A stretch of DNA of 38,031 nucleotides from Gemmataceae bacterium (lineage in GTDB: Bacteria > Planctomycetota > Planctomycetia > Gemmatales > Gemmataceae). The notes below the pieces were generated by a model. The model saw nothing but the letters and a program-made list of their open reading frames with translations, was not told the origin of the DNA and did not search any database. The translations under genes and the position numbers were made by a program. Of the stretch, positions 1 through 8,645 are shown piece by piece. The stretch covers positions 1 through 38,031 of the forward strand of contig JAHBXO010000049.1 of NCBI GenBank assembly GCA_019636445.1. Reading direction: 5' to 3'. How positions within the stretch are numbered: position 1 is the stretch's first letter; the number at the start of each line of letters is the position of its first letter.

Positions 1-1484
1 CTGCCCGACTTCATCTTGAACTCGACCGAGTACGGCCCGCCCCCGTCCGGCAGGCCGCGGGTGATGATGTACGGGTCGCCGCCGGTGGAAGTGACAACCA
101 GAACCCCGTCCTTCGTCGCGACGACCGCGTCCTTGCTCGGGGTCCAGCCGGCCGCGCCCCCGGCCGCCGGTTGCTTGCCGAACCCGGGGTTCGCCTTCGG
201 GACGACCGTCTCGGTGTCCTTCAGGAACGCGTCGATCAGCCCCGCGAGTTCCTTCACCACCACCGGCTTTTCGGCGGCGAGGTTCTTCGTCTCGCCAACG
301 TCGTCCTTCAGGTTGTCGAGCTCCAGGCGGTCGGTGCCGTTGTCGTTCCTGGGGTAGAACCGGATCAGTTTCCAGTCGCCCGTGCGGACCCACGTCGCCG
401 GCCAGAACCCGGGAATCCCGACTTCCTGCACCTCGCTCCCGTGCTGGAAGTGGACGTACACCGAGTCGCGTACGGACTTCTGCCCCAGGATCGCGGGCGC
501 CTGATCGACGCCATCCACTTTCGGCATCGACTTGGGTTGGATTGCGGTCATCGTGAGCAGCGTCGGGAACCAGTCCACGCTGCTGACTAACGCATCGCTC
601 GTTCCCGCCTTCGCTTTCCCCGGCCACGCAACCAGGCACGGCACCCGCGTCCCGCCTTCGTAGTTCGACGCCTTCCCGCTCCGCAGCGGGGCGTTGCTCG
701 TCGCCGGGATGTCCTCGTAGCCCTTCGGGTCGGTCGCCTTCGGAGGGTACGCCCACCCGCCGTTGTCCGAGGTGAGCACGACGACGGTTTCGTCGGCCAC
801 CTTCGCCGCGTCGAGCGCGTCGAGCAGTTTGCCGACCGCGTTGTCCATCCGTTTCACCATCGCGGCGTACAGCGGGTTCCGCTGCGCCGCCTTCGGGTCG
901 GCGGTCTTCTGGAACTGCTCGATCAGCTTCGGATCACCGTTCCACGGACTGTGAACCGAGTACATCCAGAAATTCAGGTAGAACGGCTTCCCCTTCTGGG
1001 CGACGACGAACTTCGCGGCCTCGCCGGCCATCCACTCGTCGATGTGCTCGCCCGGCTTGCCCTTGAAGTTCGGATCGGTGATGAATTTCCACGGGGCGAA
1101 ATACCCGCCGCCCGGCCCGGGAGCCTTCGGCGTGTGCGGGGTGTCCGAGTCGAAGCCCTGGTCCTTCGGCTCGTACCCGGCCCCGTGCCCGAGGTGCCAC
1201 TTGCCGAAGTGGGCGGTCGCGTAGTCGGCCTCCTGGAACACCTCCGCGAGCTTGACGTACTCGCCCTTGAGTCGGGTGAGACTGTCGGCCCCGATCACCC
1301 GCGACTTGGACGCGGCCGCGAGCCGCTTCTCAGGCTGCACCGCGGGCAGGTAACAGGCCGAGGCCGTGATGCCGGTGCGGGCCGGGTACAGGCCGGTGAG
1401 GATGCTCGACCGCGTCGGCGAGCACAACGGGCTGGCGGCGTAGTAGTTGGTGAACCGCACCGACCGATCGGCGAGGTGCTTCAG
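1..1484 (-). CDS. Sulfatase, 5'-truncated (probable pseudogene), also cut by the window edge
   Basis: Member of the sulfatase (alkaline phosphatase-like) family, hydrolysing sulfate esters, probably on polysaccharides. The reading frame on the minus strand shows the formylglycine core CSPTR (Cys codon at 1422-1424), the GKWHLGH block, a TSDNGG metal-site block and the EGGTRVP block, all in family order. What is missing is the first 50 or so residues: no signal peptide and no N-terminal Asp-Asp metal ligands. Recognisable homology begins around 'LKHLADRSVRFTN', 17 nt after the stop of the upstream sulfatase, with no ATG. Possible starts are CTG at 1484 or GTG at 1460. The C-terminal part continues past base 1 and includes a segment after the sulfatase core that may be a separate beta-sandwich. 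Without the Asp pair and export signal it is unlikely to be active. An assembly error at the junction would be the alternative. Confidence 0.85.
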   Translation of the reverse strand, partial: MKHLADRSVRFTNYYAASPLCSPTRSSILTGLYPARTGITASACYLPAVQPEKRLAAASKSRVIGADSLTRLKGEYVKLAEVFQEADYATAHFGKWHLGHGAGYEPKDQGFDSDTPHTPKAPGPGGGYFAPWKFITDPNFKGKPGEHIDEWMAGEAAKFVVAQKGKPFYLNFWMYSVHSPWNGDPKLIEQFQKTADPKAAQRNPLYAAMVKRMDNAVGKLLDALDAAKVADETVVVLTSDNGGWAYPPKATDPKGYEDIPATSNAPLRSGKASNYEGGTRVPCLVAWPGKAKAGTSDALVSSVDWFPTLLTMTAIQPKSMPKVDGVDQAPAILGQKSVRDSVYVHFQHGSEVQEVGIPGFWPATWVRTGDWKLIRFYPRNDNGTDRLELDNLKDDVGETKNLAAEKPVVVKELAGLIDAFLKDTETVVPKANPGFGKQPAAGGAAGWTPSKDAVVATKDGVLVVTSTGGDPYIITRGLPDGGGPYSVEFKMKSG

Positions 1485-1500
1485 GTGGTGTTGGCGGCGG

Positions 1501-2949
1501 TTACTGGATCGCGAGCGCGGCTTCGAACGCCTTCGTCTGCGGGTCCTCGGTCCGCTTCATGTGGGCGAGCAGTTTCCTGCTCAGTTCCGCGACATCCGCG
1601 GCGGACTTCGGGTCGCGGACGAGGTTCTTCCGCTCGGTCGGGTCGGCGGTCAGGTCGAACAGCATCAGCGGCTCACCTTCCACCAACTGCTTCACGCGGG
1701 TACGAACGGCCGGATCGGTCGAGGCGTTCATCGCCGCGAAGCTCAGCCCGCTCATCGCCTCGACGCGGAACTTGTCTGGGCCGCCAACCCACGCGTGGAA
1801 CATCAGCGCCCGGTCCTTCGTGCGGATGCACCGCTGCACGAACGACTTCCCGCTGCTGACCGTGTTCACATGCGTGATGACGAAATCGCGGTCGGGTTGC
1901 GCCTCCCCCTTCAGGAGCGGCACCCACGAGCGGCCGTCCATCCCCGCGGGCGGCTTCACGCCGAGTAGTTCCAGCACCGACGGCATCACGTCCACGCTGC
2001 TGACGAAATCGGTGTGGGCTTTCGGTTTCCTCTGGCCTGGGTAGCGGATCAGCACCGGCGACCAGGTGCCGTTGTAGTAGACCGTCGCCTTCGAGAACGG
2101 GAACGACATGCCGTGGTCCGACATGAACACTACGATCGTGTCCGCGTCGCGCCCTGCGGCGGCCAGTTCCTTCATCACGAGACCGAACGCGACGTCGAAC
2201 CGGCTCACGCTGGAGTAGTACTGCGCCACCTCTTCACGCACTCGGGGCAGGTCTTCGAGGAACGCGGGCACCGTCACTTCGTCGGACTTGAAGACCCGCG
2301 CCCCGTCGAGAGGGTCGTCGGTCTTCGCCTTCTTTCCAGTGCCGTTAATGAACGGGCGGTGAGGGTCGCAGATGTTGGCGTTCACGAAGAACGGTTTCTT
2401 CTCATTCGCTGCTGCCGCGAGAACCTCGCGGAACTTATCGGCGAACTTCGTCGGTTGCTTGCCAAGCGACTGCTCGCCGACCGCGTGCCACGGGAACTTG
2501 TCGGCCGGGGCCATGTGAACGGCTTTGGAGATGACCGCCGTGTAGTACCCAGCGTCGCGCAGCACCTCGACGAGCGTTGGCACATCCCGCTTGATGGGGT
2601 TGAACCCGAGCGCGCCGTTGCGGTGCGGGACGCACCCGGTCATCAGCGCCGATCGCCCCGGCTGACAGATTGGCACCGTGACGTGGCTGTTGACGAACCG
2701 GTGCGCGGTCCTGGCGAAGGCGTCGAGGTTCGGCGTCACGCCGAGCGTGTTCCCGATCCACCCGGCGGAGTCGGCGTTCATGTCGTCCGCGGTAATCACG
2801 AGCAGGTTCAGCGGTTTCTCGGCGGCGCGCGCCGGCTCGGCGAATGCGAGGAGCAGGGGCAGGCACACAAGCGCAAGGTGTCGGGATACCCCGCGCACCT
2901 TGACCGAGGCGTTCGCCCCCGCCATGGCAGTAAGGTTTCGGGCAGGCAT
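1501..2949 (-). CDS. Secreted sulfatase, heparan N-sulfatase (SGSH)-like
   Basis: 482 residues, complete. An N-terminal hydrophobic stretch (about residues 23-36) ending in ARA-AEK looks like a Sec signal peptide; Met9 is an alternative start. The mature part opens with LLVITADDMN (Asp55/Asp56, metal ligands) and carries the formylglycine site CQPGR (Cys95), so it is a Cys-type enzyme needing the formylglycine-generating enzyme, which is not in this window. A later SDHG block supplies further metal ligands. The spacing and the HRNGALGF segment resemble N-sulfoglucosamine sulfohydrolase-like sulfatases; the true substrate cannot be read from the sequence. Length is normal for the family. It is followed directly by the truncated second sulfatase on the same strand and preceded by two gene remnants, so it is separated from the DUF operon upstream by about 590 bp. 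Confidence 0.92.
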   Translation of the reverse strand: MPARNLTAMAGANASVKVRGVSRHLALVCLPLLLAFAEPARAAEKPLNLLVITADDMNADSAGWIGNTLGVTPNLDAFARTAHRFVNSHVTVPICQPGRSALMTGCVPHRNGALGFNPIKRDVPTLVEVLRDAGYYTAVISKAVHMAPADKFPWHAVGEQSLGKQPTKFADKFREVLAAAANEKKPFFVNANICDPHRPFINGTGKKAKTDDPLDGARVFKSDEVTVPAFLEDLPRVREEVAQYYSSVSRFDVAFGLVMKELAAAGRDADTIVVFMSDHGMSFPFSKATVYYNGTWSPVLIRYPGQRKPKAHTDFVSSVDVMPSVLELLGVKPPAGMDGRSWVPLLKGEAQPDRDFVITHVNTVSSGKSFVQRCIRTKDRALMFHAWVGGPDKFRVEAMSGLSFAAMNASTDPAVRTRVKQLVEGEPLMLFDLTADPTERKNLVRDPKSAADVAELSRKLLAHMKRTEDPQTKAFEAALAIQ

Positions 2950-2979
2950 AGGTGGGCACCCTACGGAAGAGGCGGAGAA

Positions 2980-3156
2980 TCAGCCGAGGAACTGCTTGAT
3001 CGCGCCGGTCTGGTCGATGCCAAAGCGGGCCAGACCGGGGTCCGGGTCGCCGTAATGTTTGACCGTATTGCCGTGCGCGATAAGGAGGGTTATATACCAG
3101 TTGGCGAATGTCTTGTGGCCCACTTCTCCGTAGAGCGACGTGGGCCGGATGTGCGC
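2980..3156 (-). pseudogene. C-terminal remnant of a DUF1552/DUF1501-like protein
   Basis: The minus strand holds 58 sense codons closed by TGA at 2980-2982, opening directly after an in-frame TAA. The translation runs from 'SLYGEVGHKTFANWYITLL' to 'DQTGAIKQFLG' and has protein-like composition, with a tail resembling the ends of planctomycete DUF1552/DUF1501-type proteins (a 'LYxTLLxAxGxxVxxYGD' pattern). There is no start codon or body, so I read it as the 3' end left after a deletion. Family assignment is from memory and is uncertain; that it is former coding sequence is more secure. Confidence 0.45.
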
Positions 3157-3190
3157 TTACATTGCGCTCCGGTTCATGCCAAACGTTCGC

Positions 3191-3476
3191 TCAGTGTGGC
3201 GGTACCCGGATCTCGGTGCCGTACCGCGGGTGGCAGCCAGCGACCGCTCGACCTCGTCGGCGTGGATGGCGGGACCGCCGTGGCCCCGTCGGCCAGCGAC
3301 ACGCCGACCTCGAAGAACATCTGCTCCAGCCCGGCCAGGGCCACCGTCTTCAGCATCCGGGGCGGGCGCTCGCTTTCATTCCTGAAGCTGTGCGGCGTGC
3401 CAGCCGGCATTGAGGCGAACGTCCCGGCCGTCGCCACCACCCGCTCGCCGTTGACGGTGATCGTGATCTCGCCGGA
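3191..3476 (-). pseudogene. Cupin-domain remnant, 5'-truncated and frameshifted
   Basis: The minus strand encodes 'GEITITVNGERVVATAG', then 'PAGTPHSFRNES' and 'MFFEVGVSLADGATAVPP', a typical second half of a small cupin_2 protein. The expected C-terminal tail continues only if the frame is changed twice: 'DEVERSLAA' in a second frame (shift near 3260-3275), then 'HPRYGTEIRVPPH' and a TGA at 3191-3193 in a third (shift near 3225). The N-terminal half with the first metal-binding cupin motif is absent; upstream sequence up to the stop of the neighbouring gene at 3539 shows no homology. A dead gene fragment. Confidence 0.75.
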
Positions 3477-3538
3477 CCGCGCCCGGCGACGGATCTCGGC
3501 CCATCGCGGGCGGCGCCTTCCAACCAGGGTGCGGTGCC

Positions 3539-4804
3539 TCAATACTTCGGGAAGATGGCCGGCGAAGGGAAGCGTTCTTCCAGGTTGGCACCGTCCTCGA
3601 GGTATTCCTCGCGCGGAACCTGCACCTGCGGCCAAGTACCGGGGCGGACTCGCACCACGCGCGTGGGGCGAAGGCCTTCGATGATGAGGTCGGTCTCGAA
3701 ACGGATCTGGATGCCGCTGCTGCCGAGTGGCGGCTCGCCTTTCGTTTTCGTGGCATCGAGGATGGAACCGCGAGAGGCCATGTGAGCGGGACCGTAGGCA
3801 CCGTGGGTGTGCTTTAAGGTGTTCTCGACCGCGTTCATCATCGCGGGCACGTCTTTTTTGAAATCGGCGTACAGGGTGGCATCCATCCCGCCGAACAGGG
3901 TCGCCGTCACAGTCGCGCGGCCGAACTTGCCGTACTCGACGCTGTCCACCCACGCGGGCATCCATCGGCTGCGGATGAAGGCCTTGTGCGTTTCGGTCTG
4001 ATTCCGGGCGGCTCGCTGCATCGCAGCGTCGTCCAGCCAGATGTCCGAAACGTGGAATCGGGCGAATACGCCATCCGGCGTCGGCTTCCAGACGATGCCG
4101 AGATGCACGGCCTGACCGCCGAGCGATTTCTTGCCGTTCGTGGGCCAGATACCTTCGGCGATCAACTCCGCCACCGCCAGGCATTCGCGGCCACGCCAGA
4201 TGCGGGTGGCGGCGTCGAAAGTCAGCTTCTCTTCGTTGGCCTTCGCGTTCCCTCCCGACTTCGGCTCCCGGCAGGCGACGATCATCCCCGCCTCGTTCTG
4301 TACATCCACATCCTTGAGCTTCCACACATGGCCCTCGCGCAGGCAGTGGCTCGGCTCGTCTTCGAGCAGCAGGACATGATTCTCGGCCGGGAAAATTCCC
4401 GCGCCCCGATTGTGGTTCGCATCCTGTTTCTTGTTGTTCACCGGCAACACCGGCACGGCGGACGTCTTCGGATCGGGCGGCAGAAACGCCCGCACGTGCA
4501 TCACGGTGCCGAGGGGAACGTCCCGGAGGTCGGCCGGGGCACCGCGGTAACGGACCATGCCGTACGGGAGCATCGCGAACGGGTGCGGGTCGGTGCGGAA
4601 GAACATTCCCGACCCTTGCACGCGGATGCTGCCGCGACGGTTGGCGTGGTCGACGAAGGCGAGTTCGCCCCGATACGAGTGCGCCTTCTCCAACGGCGGG
4701 AATTTCCCCGCTTCGGGTCGGAAAGGCTCGTCCTTTTCGGGAGGAGCCGCGACGGCGATTGTCGAAAAGCCCAGGCACAACGCCAACATCAGGTATCGCG
4801 TCAT
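3539..4804 (-). CDS. Secreted planctomycete protein of unknown function
   Basis: 421 residues with an N-terminal signal peptide (hydrophobic residues 4-18, probable cleavage after AVA). I do not recognise a named domain. The mature protein is hydrophilic with no further membrane segment and looks like a globular periplasmic or external protein; it includes short segments such as 'GTVMHVRAFLPPDP' and 'WMPAWVDSVEYGKFGRATVT' that suggest beta-rich folds. Its start codon overlaps the stop of the upstream DUF1552 gene by 4 nt (ATGA at 4801-4804), so the two are almost certainly translationally coupled. Together with the DUF1592-type gene this makes a three-gene operon, and the protein probably acts with those two at or outside the membrane. 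Function is otherwise unknown. Confidence 0.88.
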   Translation of the reverse strand: MTRYLMLALCLGFSTIAVAAPPEKDEPFRPEAGKFPPLEKAHSYRGELAFVDHANRRGSIRVQGSGMFFRTDPHPFAMLPYGMVRYRGAPADLRDVPLGTVMHVRAFLPPDPKTSAVPVLPVNNKKQDANHNRGAGIFPAENHVLLLEDEPSHCLREGHVWKLKDVDVQNEAGMIVACREPKSGGNAKANEEKLTFDAATRIWRGRECLAVAELIAEGIWPTNGKKSLGGQAVHLGIVWKPTPDGVFARFHVSDIWLDDAAMQRAARNQTETHKAFIRSRWMPAWVDSVEYGKFGRATVTATLFGGMDATLYADFKKDVPAMMNAVENTLKHTHGAYGPAHMASRGSILDATKTKGEPPLGSSGIQIRFETDLIIEGLRPTRVVRVRPGTWPQVQVPREEYLEDGANLEERFPSPAIFPKY

Positions 4805-6159
4805 AGTTCGATCACCGTATTGCTGTCGCCGAACTTGTCCGTTTCGACGCCCATGCGTTGGGCCATCAGAAGGAGCAGGTTGCTCATGTGCGCGTTCGTG
4901 TTCGCGGGGCGGCTGCAGAGCGAATAGTGTTCGCCGGGTTTATCGAGCTGGTAGCCCTTGAAGTGCCCTTGGTTGAAATCGAGGTGGCGTCCGTGTTTCA
5001 GGCCGAGGTCGGTCCCTCCGGCGAGGACGAGCGGGAGGTTCGCATTTCCGTGGCTGTGGCCGTAGGACATGCCGCTGCCGAACAGGGCCATCGTCGAGCC
5101 GAGGAGCGGCTTGCCGTTGAGGTCCTTCGTCTCCGCGAGCCGGGTAAGGAAGTAGGCGAACTGCTCGATGGCGAAGGTGTCGTAATTCGTGAGCTTTTCC
5201 ATGTAGCCCGGGTCGCCGCCGTGGTGGCTGAGTTGATGGCGGGATTCGGTGATGCCGATCTCGGGAATGGCGAAGGCATCCCCTTCGCCGCCGAGGCTGA
5301 AGGTGGCCACGCGGGTGACATCCGTCTGGAACGCGAGCACGATCAGGTCGTACACGGTGCGGAAGTAGTCCCCGGCCAGGGTGGCGGGAACGTCGCGGCT
5401 GGTGCGTTTGCGGTCGGCCTCGGAGACGGCGGGCAGCGGCGTATCGAGCCAGGCATCGGCGCGACGGGTGCGCACCTCGGCTTCGCGAACCGACGTGAGA
5501 TATTGATCGAGACGACCCTTATCGGCCGATCCCATCGCTTGTTCGAGTTGTCGCACTTCCGCGAGGTTGGCGTCGAGCACGCTGCCCTTGCGGCGAAGCG
5601 CCTTCCGCTGGGCCGCCGTGCCGCCTTTCGGCGACTCGAATAACGAAGCGAAAATCTCGCTGCAGCGGCGCATCGACGGCAGCCGCACGCCGTCGGCGGT
5701 CCAGGCGAGCGATTCCCCGGTGAGGGCGACTTCCATCGACGGGTAGCGCGTCTGCTTCGCGGTCACCTCGGCCATCTTCTGATCGACGGAAATGGTGTTC
5801 TTGTCCGACGGGCCGAGCTTGCCGCCGGTCAGCCAGACCGAGATGCAGTTGTGGTGGTGGCCCAACGCGCCGGGGTGGTGCAGCCCGCTGATCGGCGTGA
5901 TGGACTGCCGGTGTTTCTCCAACGGCTTGAGCGATCGCGAGAACTGATAATCCTTGCCCGGCGACGTGATCTGGTAGTTCAGGGAATGAACGCCGTTGGC
6001 GAGGTAGATGAAGGCACTGCGTCGCGGCGTGGCCGTCTTCGCCTCGGCCGCACGCAGCGGCACCATGCATTCGAGAAACGGCAGCGCGATGCAGGTGCCC
6101 AGCCCCCGGAGCGCGTGCCGGCGATCAATCAGCCAGGATTGGGACCGAACATTGCTCAT
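4801..6159 (-). CDS. DUF1552 protein, twin-arginine exported
   Basis: 452 residues from the ATG at 6159, chosen over the GTG three bases upstream because GGAG lies 7 nt before the ATG. Residues 11-30 (DRRHALRGLG followed by a hydrophobic run) form a twin-arginine-like export signal. The body carries the planctomycete DUF1552 hallmarks: 'FIYLANGVHSLNY' near the start, 'ISGLHHPGALGHHHN', 'LIVLAFQTDVTRVATFSLGG', 'HQLSHHGGD', and the 'GSGMSYGHSHGNANLPLVLAGG' block near the C-terminus, a layout shared with the DUF1501 family. DUF1552 genes almost always sit next to a DUF1592-type cytochrome gene, as here (14 nt downstream of its stop). The biochemical role is not established; a partner in oxidative or hydrolytic polymer breakdown is a guess from context. 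Confidence 0.93.
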   Translation of the reverse strand: MSNVRSQSWLIDRRHALRGLGTCIALPFLECMVPLRAAEAKTATPRRSAFIYLANGVHSLNYQITSPGKDYQFSRSLKPLEKHRQSITPISGLHHPGALGHHHNCISVWLTGGKLGPSDKNTISVDQKMAEVTAKQTRYPSMEVALTGESLAWTADGVRLPSMRRCSEIFASLFESPKGGTAAQRKALRRKGSVLDANLAEVRQLEQAMGSADKGRLDQYLTSVREAEVRTRRADAWLDTPLPAVSEADRKRTSRDVPATLAGDYFRTVYDLIVLAFQTDVTRVATFSLGGEGDAFAIPEIGITESRHQLSHHGGDPGYMEKLTNYDTFAIEQFAYFLTRLAETKDLNGKPLLGSTMALFGSGMSYGHSHGNANLPLVLAGGTDLGLKHGRHLDFNQGHFKGYQLDKPGEHYSLCSRPANTNAHMSNLLLLMAQRMGVETDKFGDSNTVIEL

Positions 6160-6173
6160 CACGAGTCTCCGGG

Positions 6174-8645
6174 TTAGCGTTTCCGCATGAGTTCGGATAG
6201 TGCCACGAACCGCACGACGTCCTTGAGGCCGGCATTGCTCTTCCTAACGTCCTCCACGATAGCAGAAACCGCCTCGCGGTCATCCACGGTTAGCACGCGG
6301 CGAAGAGCGTAGGTGCAAAGATGTTCGACGAAGGCGTGCAGGAACCGGTCGCGGTCGTCGAGCAGCAGGCGTTTGAATTGGACCGAATCCTTGAACGCAC
6401 GGCCATCCGGCAGCACCCCCGACGGATCGAGCAACGGATCTTCGCCGAGGCCCTTCGCGACCTTCTCATGCGTGCGCCACTGGCCGATGGCGTCGTAGTT
6501 GTCCCACGCGATGCCCAGCGGGTCGATCTTCGCATGGCACGCGGCACAGTTGGCGTTGTTGCGGTGCGCCTCGATCTTCTGGCGCAACGTCGCCTTCGGG
6601 CTTTCCGGCGGGCTGGGTTCGATCGCACTGACGTTCGCCGGCGGCGGTGGCGGTGTCTTGTTGAACATCACCTCGCTGACCCACACGCCGCGGTGGACCG
6701 GCCGATGCCGGGTGCCATCCGAGGTCAACCCAAGAACGGCCCCCATCGTCAGCAGGCCGCCGCGATGATGTTCCGGCTTCAGAGAGACACGCTGGAAGCC
6801 GCCCGACTTCGGCTCCGGCAGCCCGTAAAACTCGCAGAGCCGGGCGTTCGCCATCGTCCAGTCGGAATCGATCAGCTGATCGATCGGCAGATTCTTCGTG
6901 TACATCTCGCGGACGAACTCGACCGGTTCGGACCGCAAGCTCGTCTCCAGCCAGGCATCGTAATTCGGGTAGAGCTTTTTATTCGGTGGAAACATACCCA
7001 CGCGGTGGAGTTGCAACCACTGACGGGTGAAGTCGTCGATGAAGCGATGGCTCTTGCGATCGGCAAGCATACGGTCCACTTCCCGCTCGAGTACGACGAA
7101 CATCTTTGTCCGTCGCTGGACAGCATCGACGGACTGGAAGTCCGTCGTACCGAGTGAACCACTTCGCGCCGCGGCGAGCAGGGCGTCGTCGGGCATCGAA
7201 CTCCAGAGGAAATACGAGAGCCGGGATGCCAGCTCGGAGTCGTTCAAACGATCCCGGACGACCGGCGAGCCTTCGACAAGATAAATGAAGTGCCGCGACG
7301 TCAGAACACCTTGCAGGGCGACACGGTAAGCATCGGCCATCGTCTCGCCCGCCTTGCGTTCGGCCGCAACGGCGTTGAGGTAGCCAGTCAATTCCTCGTT
7401 CTTGACCGGCCGACGCCAGGCGCGTTCGGCAAATCGCTTCAAATGCTCCGCGACCACCTCGGGCGTCGCGCCTTCGGGTGGCAGGAGATCCTTTCTCTGG
7501 GCCTTCTCCGCGGCCGTGACGATCGGCCCTTCCCATTCGATCCAATCAAGAATCACTGTGGAGAAGAGGCCGTTCCCCTTGTCGTCGAACAACTGCGGGG
7601 CGTTTGGATTCAGAAGCCGTGTCTCGCGGCTGTGCGTGAAAATGTAGCTGCCGCTGTTCAGCGCATTCCGGAAGGCCGCCCCGCCGCGTCGATCGATCAC
7701 GTCGGTGGCCACCACGCAGAAATCCAGCGACACGGGCATTTCCAGGAACACTTCAAACTCGAACACCTGCGGCTTGTCCTCCGGGGCCGTGATGTCGAAT
7801 TCGATGAGGCCATCCACGGTCTCCTCGCCAGTGCGTTTGCCGATGCTCAGGTGCGCCGTTTGACCACCCGGCGGCCGGATGCCGCTGGCCTGCAGACGCA
7901 ACTTGTAAAGGCCGCTGTGTTCCGGCCCCGTCCTGCCGAACCAGTTCGGCGAAAGGGCGTGGTGAAGGCTTCCTGGATAGAGCAACTGACGCAGCGGCCG
8001 CGTGATGCCGAATCGATCCAAAGCGGCTTGCTGGTTCTTGCCGCCGTTGTACCGCAACTCAGCCGCCGTCTTGCGAATCTTGCGAGCCTCGCCGGCCGTG
8101 GTGGGGAAGGCGCGGTCCAGCACCAGCCCGGCGGCCCGATAGTAGCGGTCCACATGCGACGGCGAGAGCGACAGTTCCGAGCCGATGCGCTCGAAGCCGT
8201 GCCAACGGGTGTCTTCGTTCAACTCGCCCGGCTTCGTGGGGTCGTACCGTACGCCGAGCAGGTCGTAGACCGTATTCTGGTACTCCTTCCGACTCAGCCG
8301 ATAGTGCGCCACCGCCGGCCGCGCCGCCATCCGTGCCGCCCGGCCTTCCTTAATCCGCGCGTCGATTGTGGAAACAAACGACGAGATTTCATCCTGCGTC
8401 GGTTTCGGTTCATTCTTCGGCGGCATTTCGCCGCTGTTGATCTTCTCCACCACCTCGGCCCACCGCTGCGCGTCCGTGCCCGCCTTGAAATCGCGAGTGA
8501 GCCGATCAACGCGCAGTTCGCCTTTCGCCTTTTCCGCGCCGTGGCAGCGTACGCAGTGCTTCGTCAGGAACGCTTCGTACGGCTCCGCACCGCGCACCGT
8601 CATCGGGACGAGCAGAAGGGCAACGAGCACGGGAAGATGTTTCAT
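6174..8645 (-). CDS. PSCyt1 / DUF1587-DUF1595-DUF1592-DUF1588-DUF1585 protein
   Basis: 823 residues from the ATG at 8645; the frame extends to a TTG at 8669, but the ATG begins a clean signal peptide (MKHLPVLVALLLVPMTVRGA). Domain order is classic: planctomycete cytochrome-c-like domain with heme motif CVRCHG (about residues 31-36), DUF1587 starting near 'YRLSRKEYQNTVYDLLGV', a beta-rich middle part, DUF1595 (about 385-430), DUF1592 (about 440-570), DUF1588 (about 625-725, with a second CAACH heme-type motif) and DUF1585 at the C-terminus. It is likely a periplasmic or paryphoplasmic multi-heme protein. It heads the operon with the DUF1552 and secreted unknown genes. Odd feature: about 20 residues (roughly 499-519, including TDFQSVDAVQ) are encoded by a 60-bp inverted-repeat element inserted in frame inside DUF1592. 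Confidence 0.93.
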   Translation of the reverse strand: MKHLPVLVALLLVPMTVRGAEPYEAFLTKHCVRCHGAEKAKGELRVDRLTRDFKAGTDAQRWAEVVEKINSGEMPPKNEPKPTQDEISSFVSTIDARIKEGRAARMAARPAVAHYRLSRKEYQNTVYDLLGVRYDPTKPGELNEDTRWHGFERIGSELSLSPSHVDRYYRAAGLVLDRAFPTTAGEARKIRKTAAELRYNGGKNQQAALDRFGITRPLRQLLYPGSLHHALSPNWFGRTGPEHSGLYKLRLQASGIRPPGGQTAHLSIGKRTGEETVDGLIEFDITAPEDKPQVFEFEVFLEMPVSLDFCVVATDVIDRRGGAAFRNALNSGSYIFTHSRETRLLNPNAPQLFDDKGNGLFSTVILDWIEWEGPIVTAAEKAQRKDLLPPEGATPEVVAEHLKRFAERAWRRPVKNEELTGYLNAVAAERKAGETMADAYRVALQGVLTSRHFIYLVEGSPVVRDRLNDSELASRLSYFLWSSMPDDALLAAARSGSLGTTDFQSVDAVQRRTKMFVVLEREVDRMLADRKSHRFIDDFTRQWLQLHRVGMFPPNKKLYPNYDAWLETSLRSEPVEFVREMYTKNLPIDQLIDSDWTMANARLCEFYGLPEPKSGGFQRVSLKPEHHRGGLLTMGAVLGLTSDGTRHRPVHRGVWVSEVMFNKTPPPPPANVSAIEPSPPESPKATLRQKIEAHRNNANCAACHAKIDPLGIAWDNYDAIGQWRTHEKVAKGLGEDPLLDPSGVLPDGRAFKDSVQFKRLLLDDRDRFLHAFVEHLCTYALRRVLTVDDREAVSAIVEDVRKSNAGLKDVVRFVALSELMRKR
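7091..7150. repeat. 60-bp inverted-repeat (REP-like) element inserted in frame
   Basis: The ends gtacgacgaac and gtccgtcgtac are inverted repeats matching at 10 of 11 positions. Near the right end, gacggact-gga-agtccgtc (7129-7147) forms a near-perfect inner palindrome. The element is 60 bp, a multiple of three, and lies inside the DUF1592 gene, where it is read on the minus strand as TDFQSVDAVQRRTKMFV. From memory, TDFQSV peptides recur in unrelated planctomycete proteins, which fits a dispersed palindromic repeat; only one copy was seen here. Confidence 0.7.

Noticed and set aside
3174..4778. 534-codon minus-strand frame across the unknown secreted protein
   Set aside because: Most of it is a shadow of the 421-residue gene; only its last part, the cupin remnant, has protein character and is reported separately.
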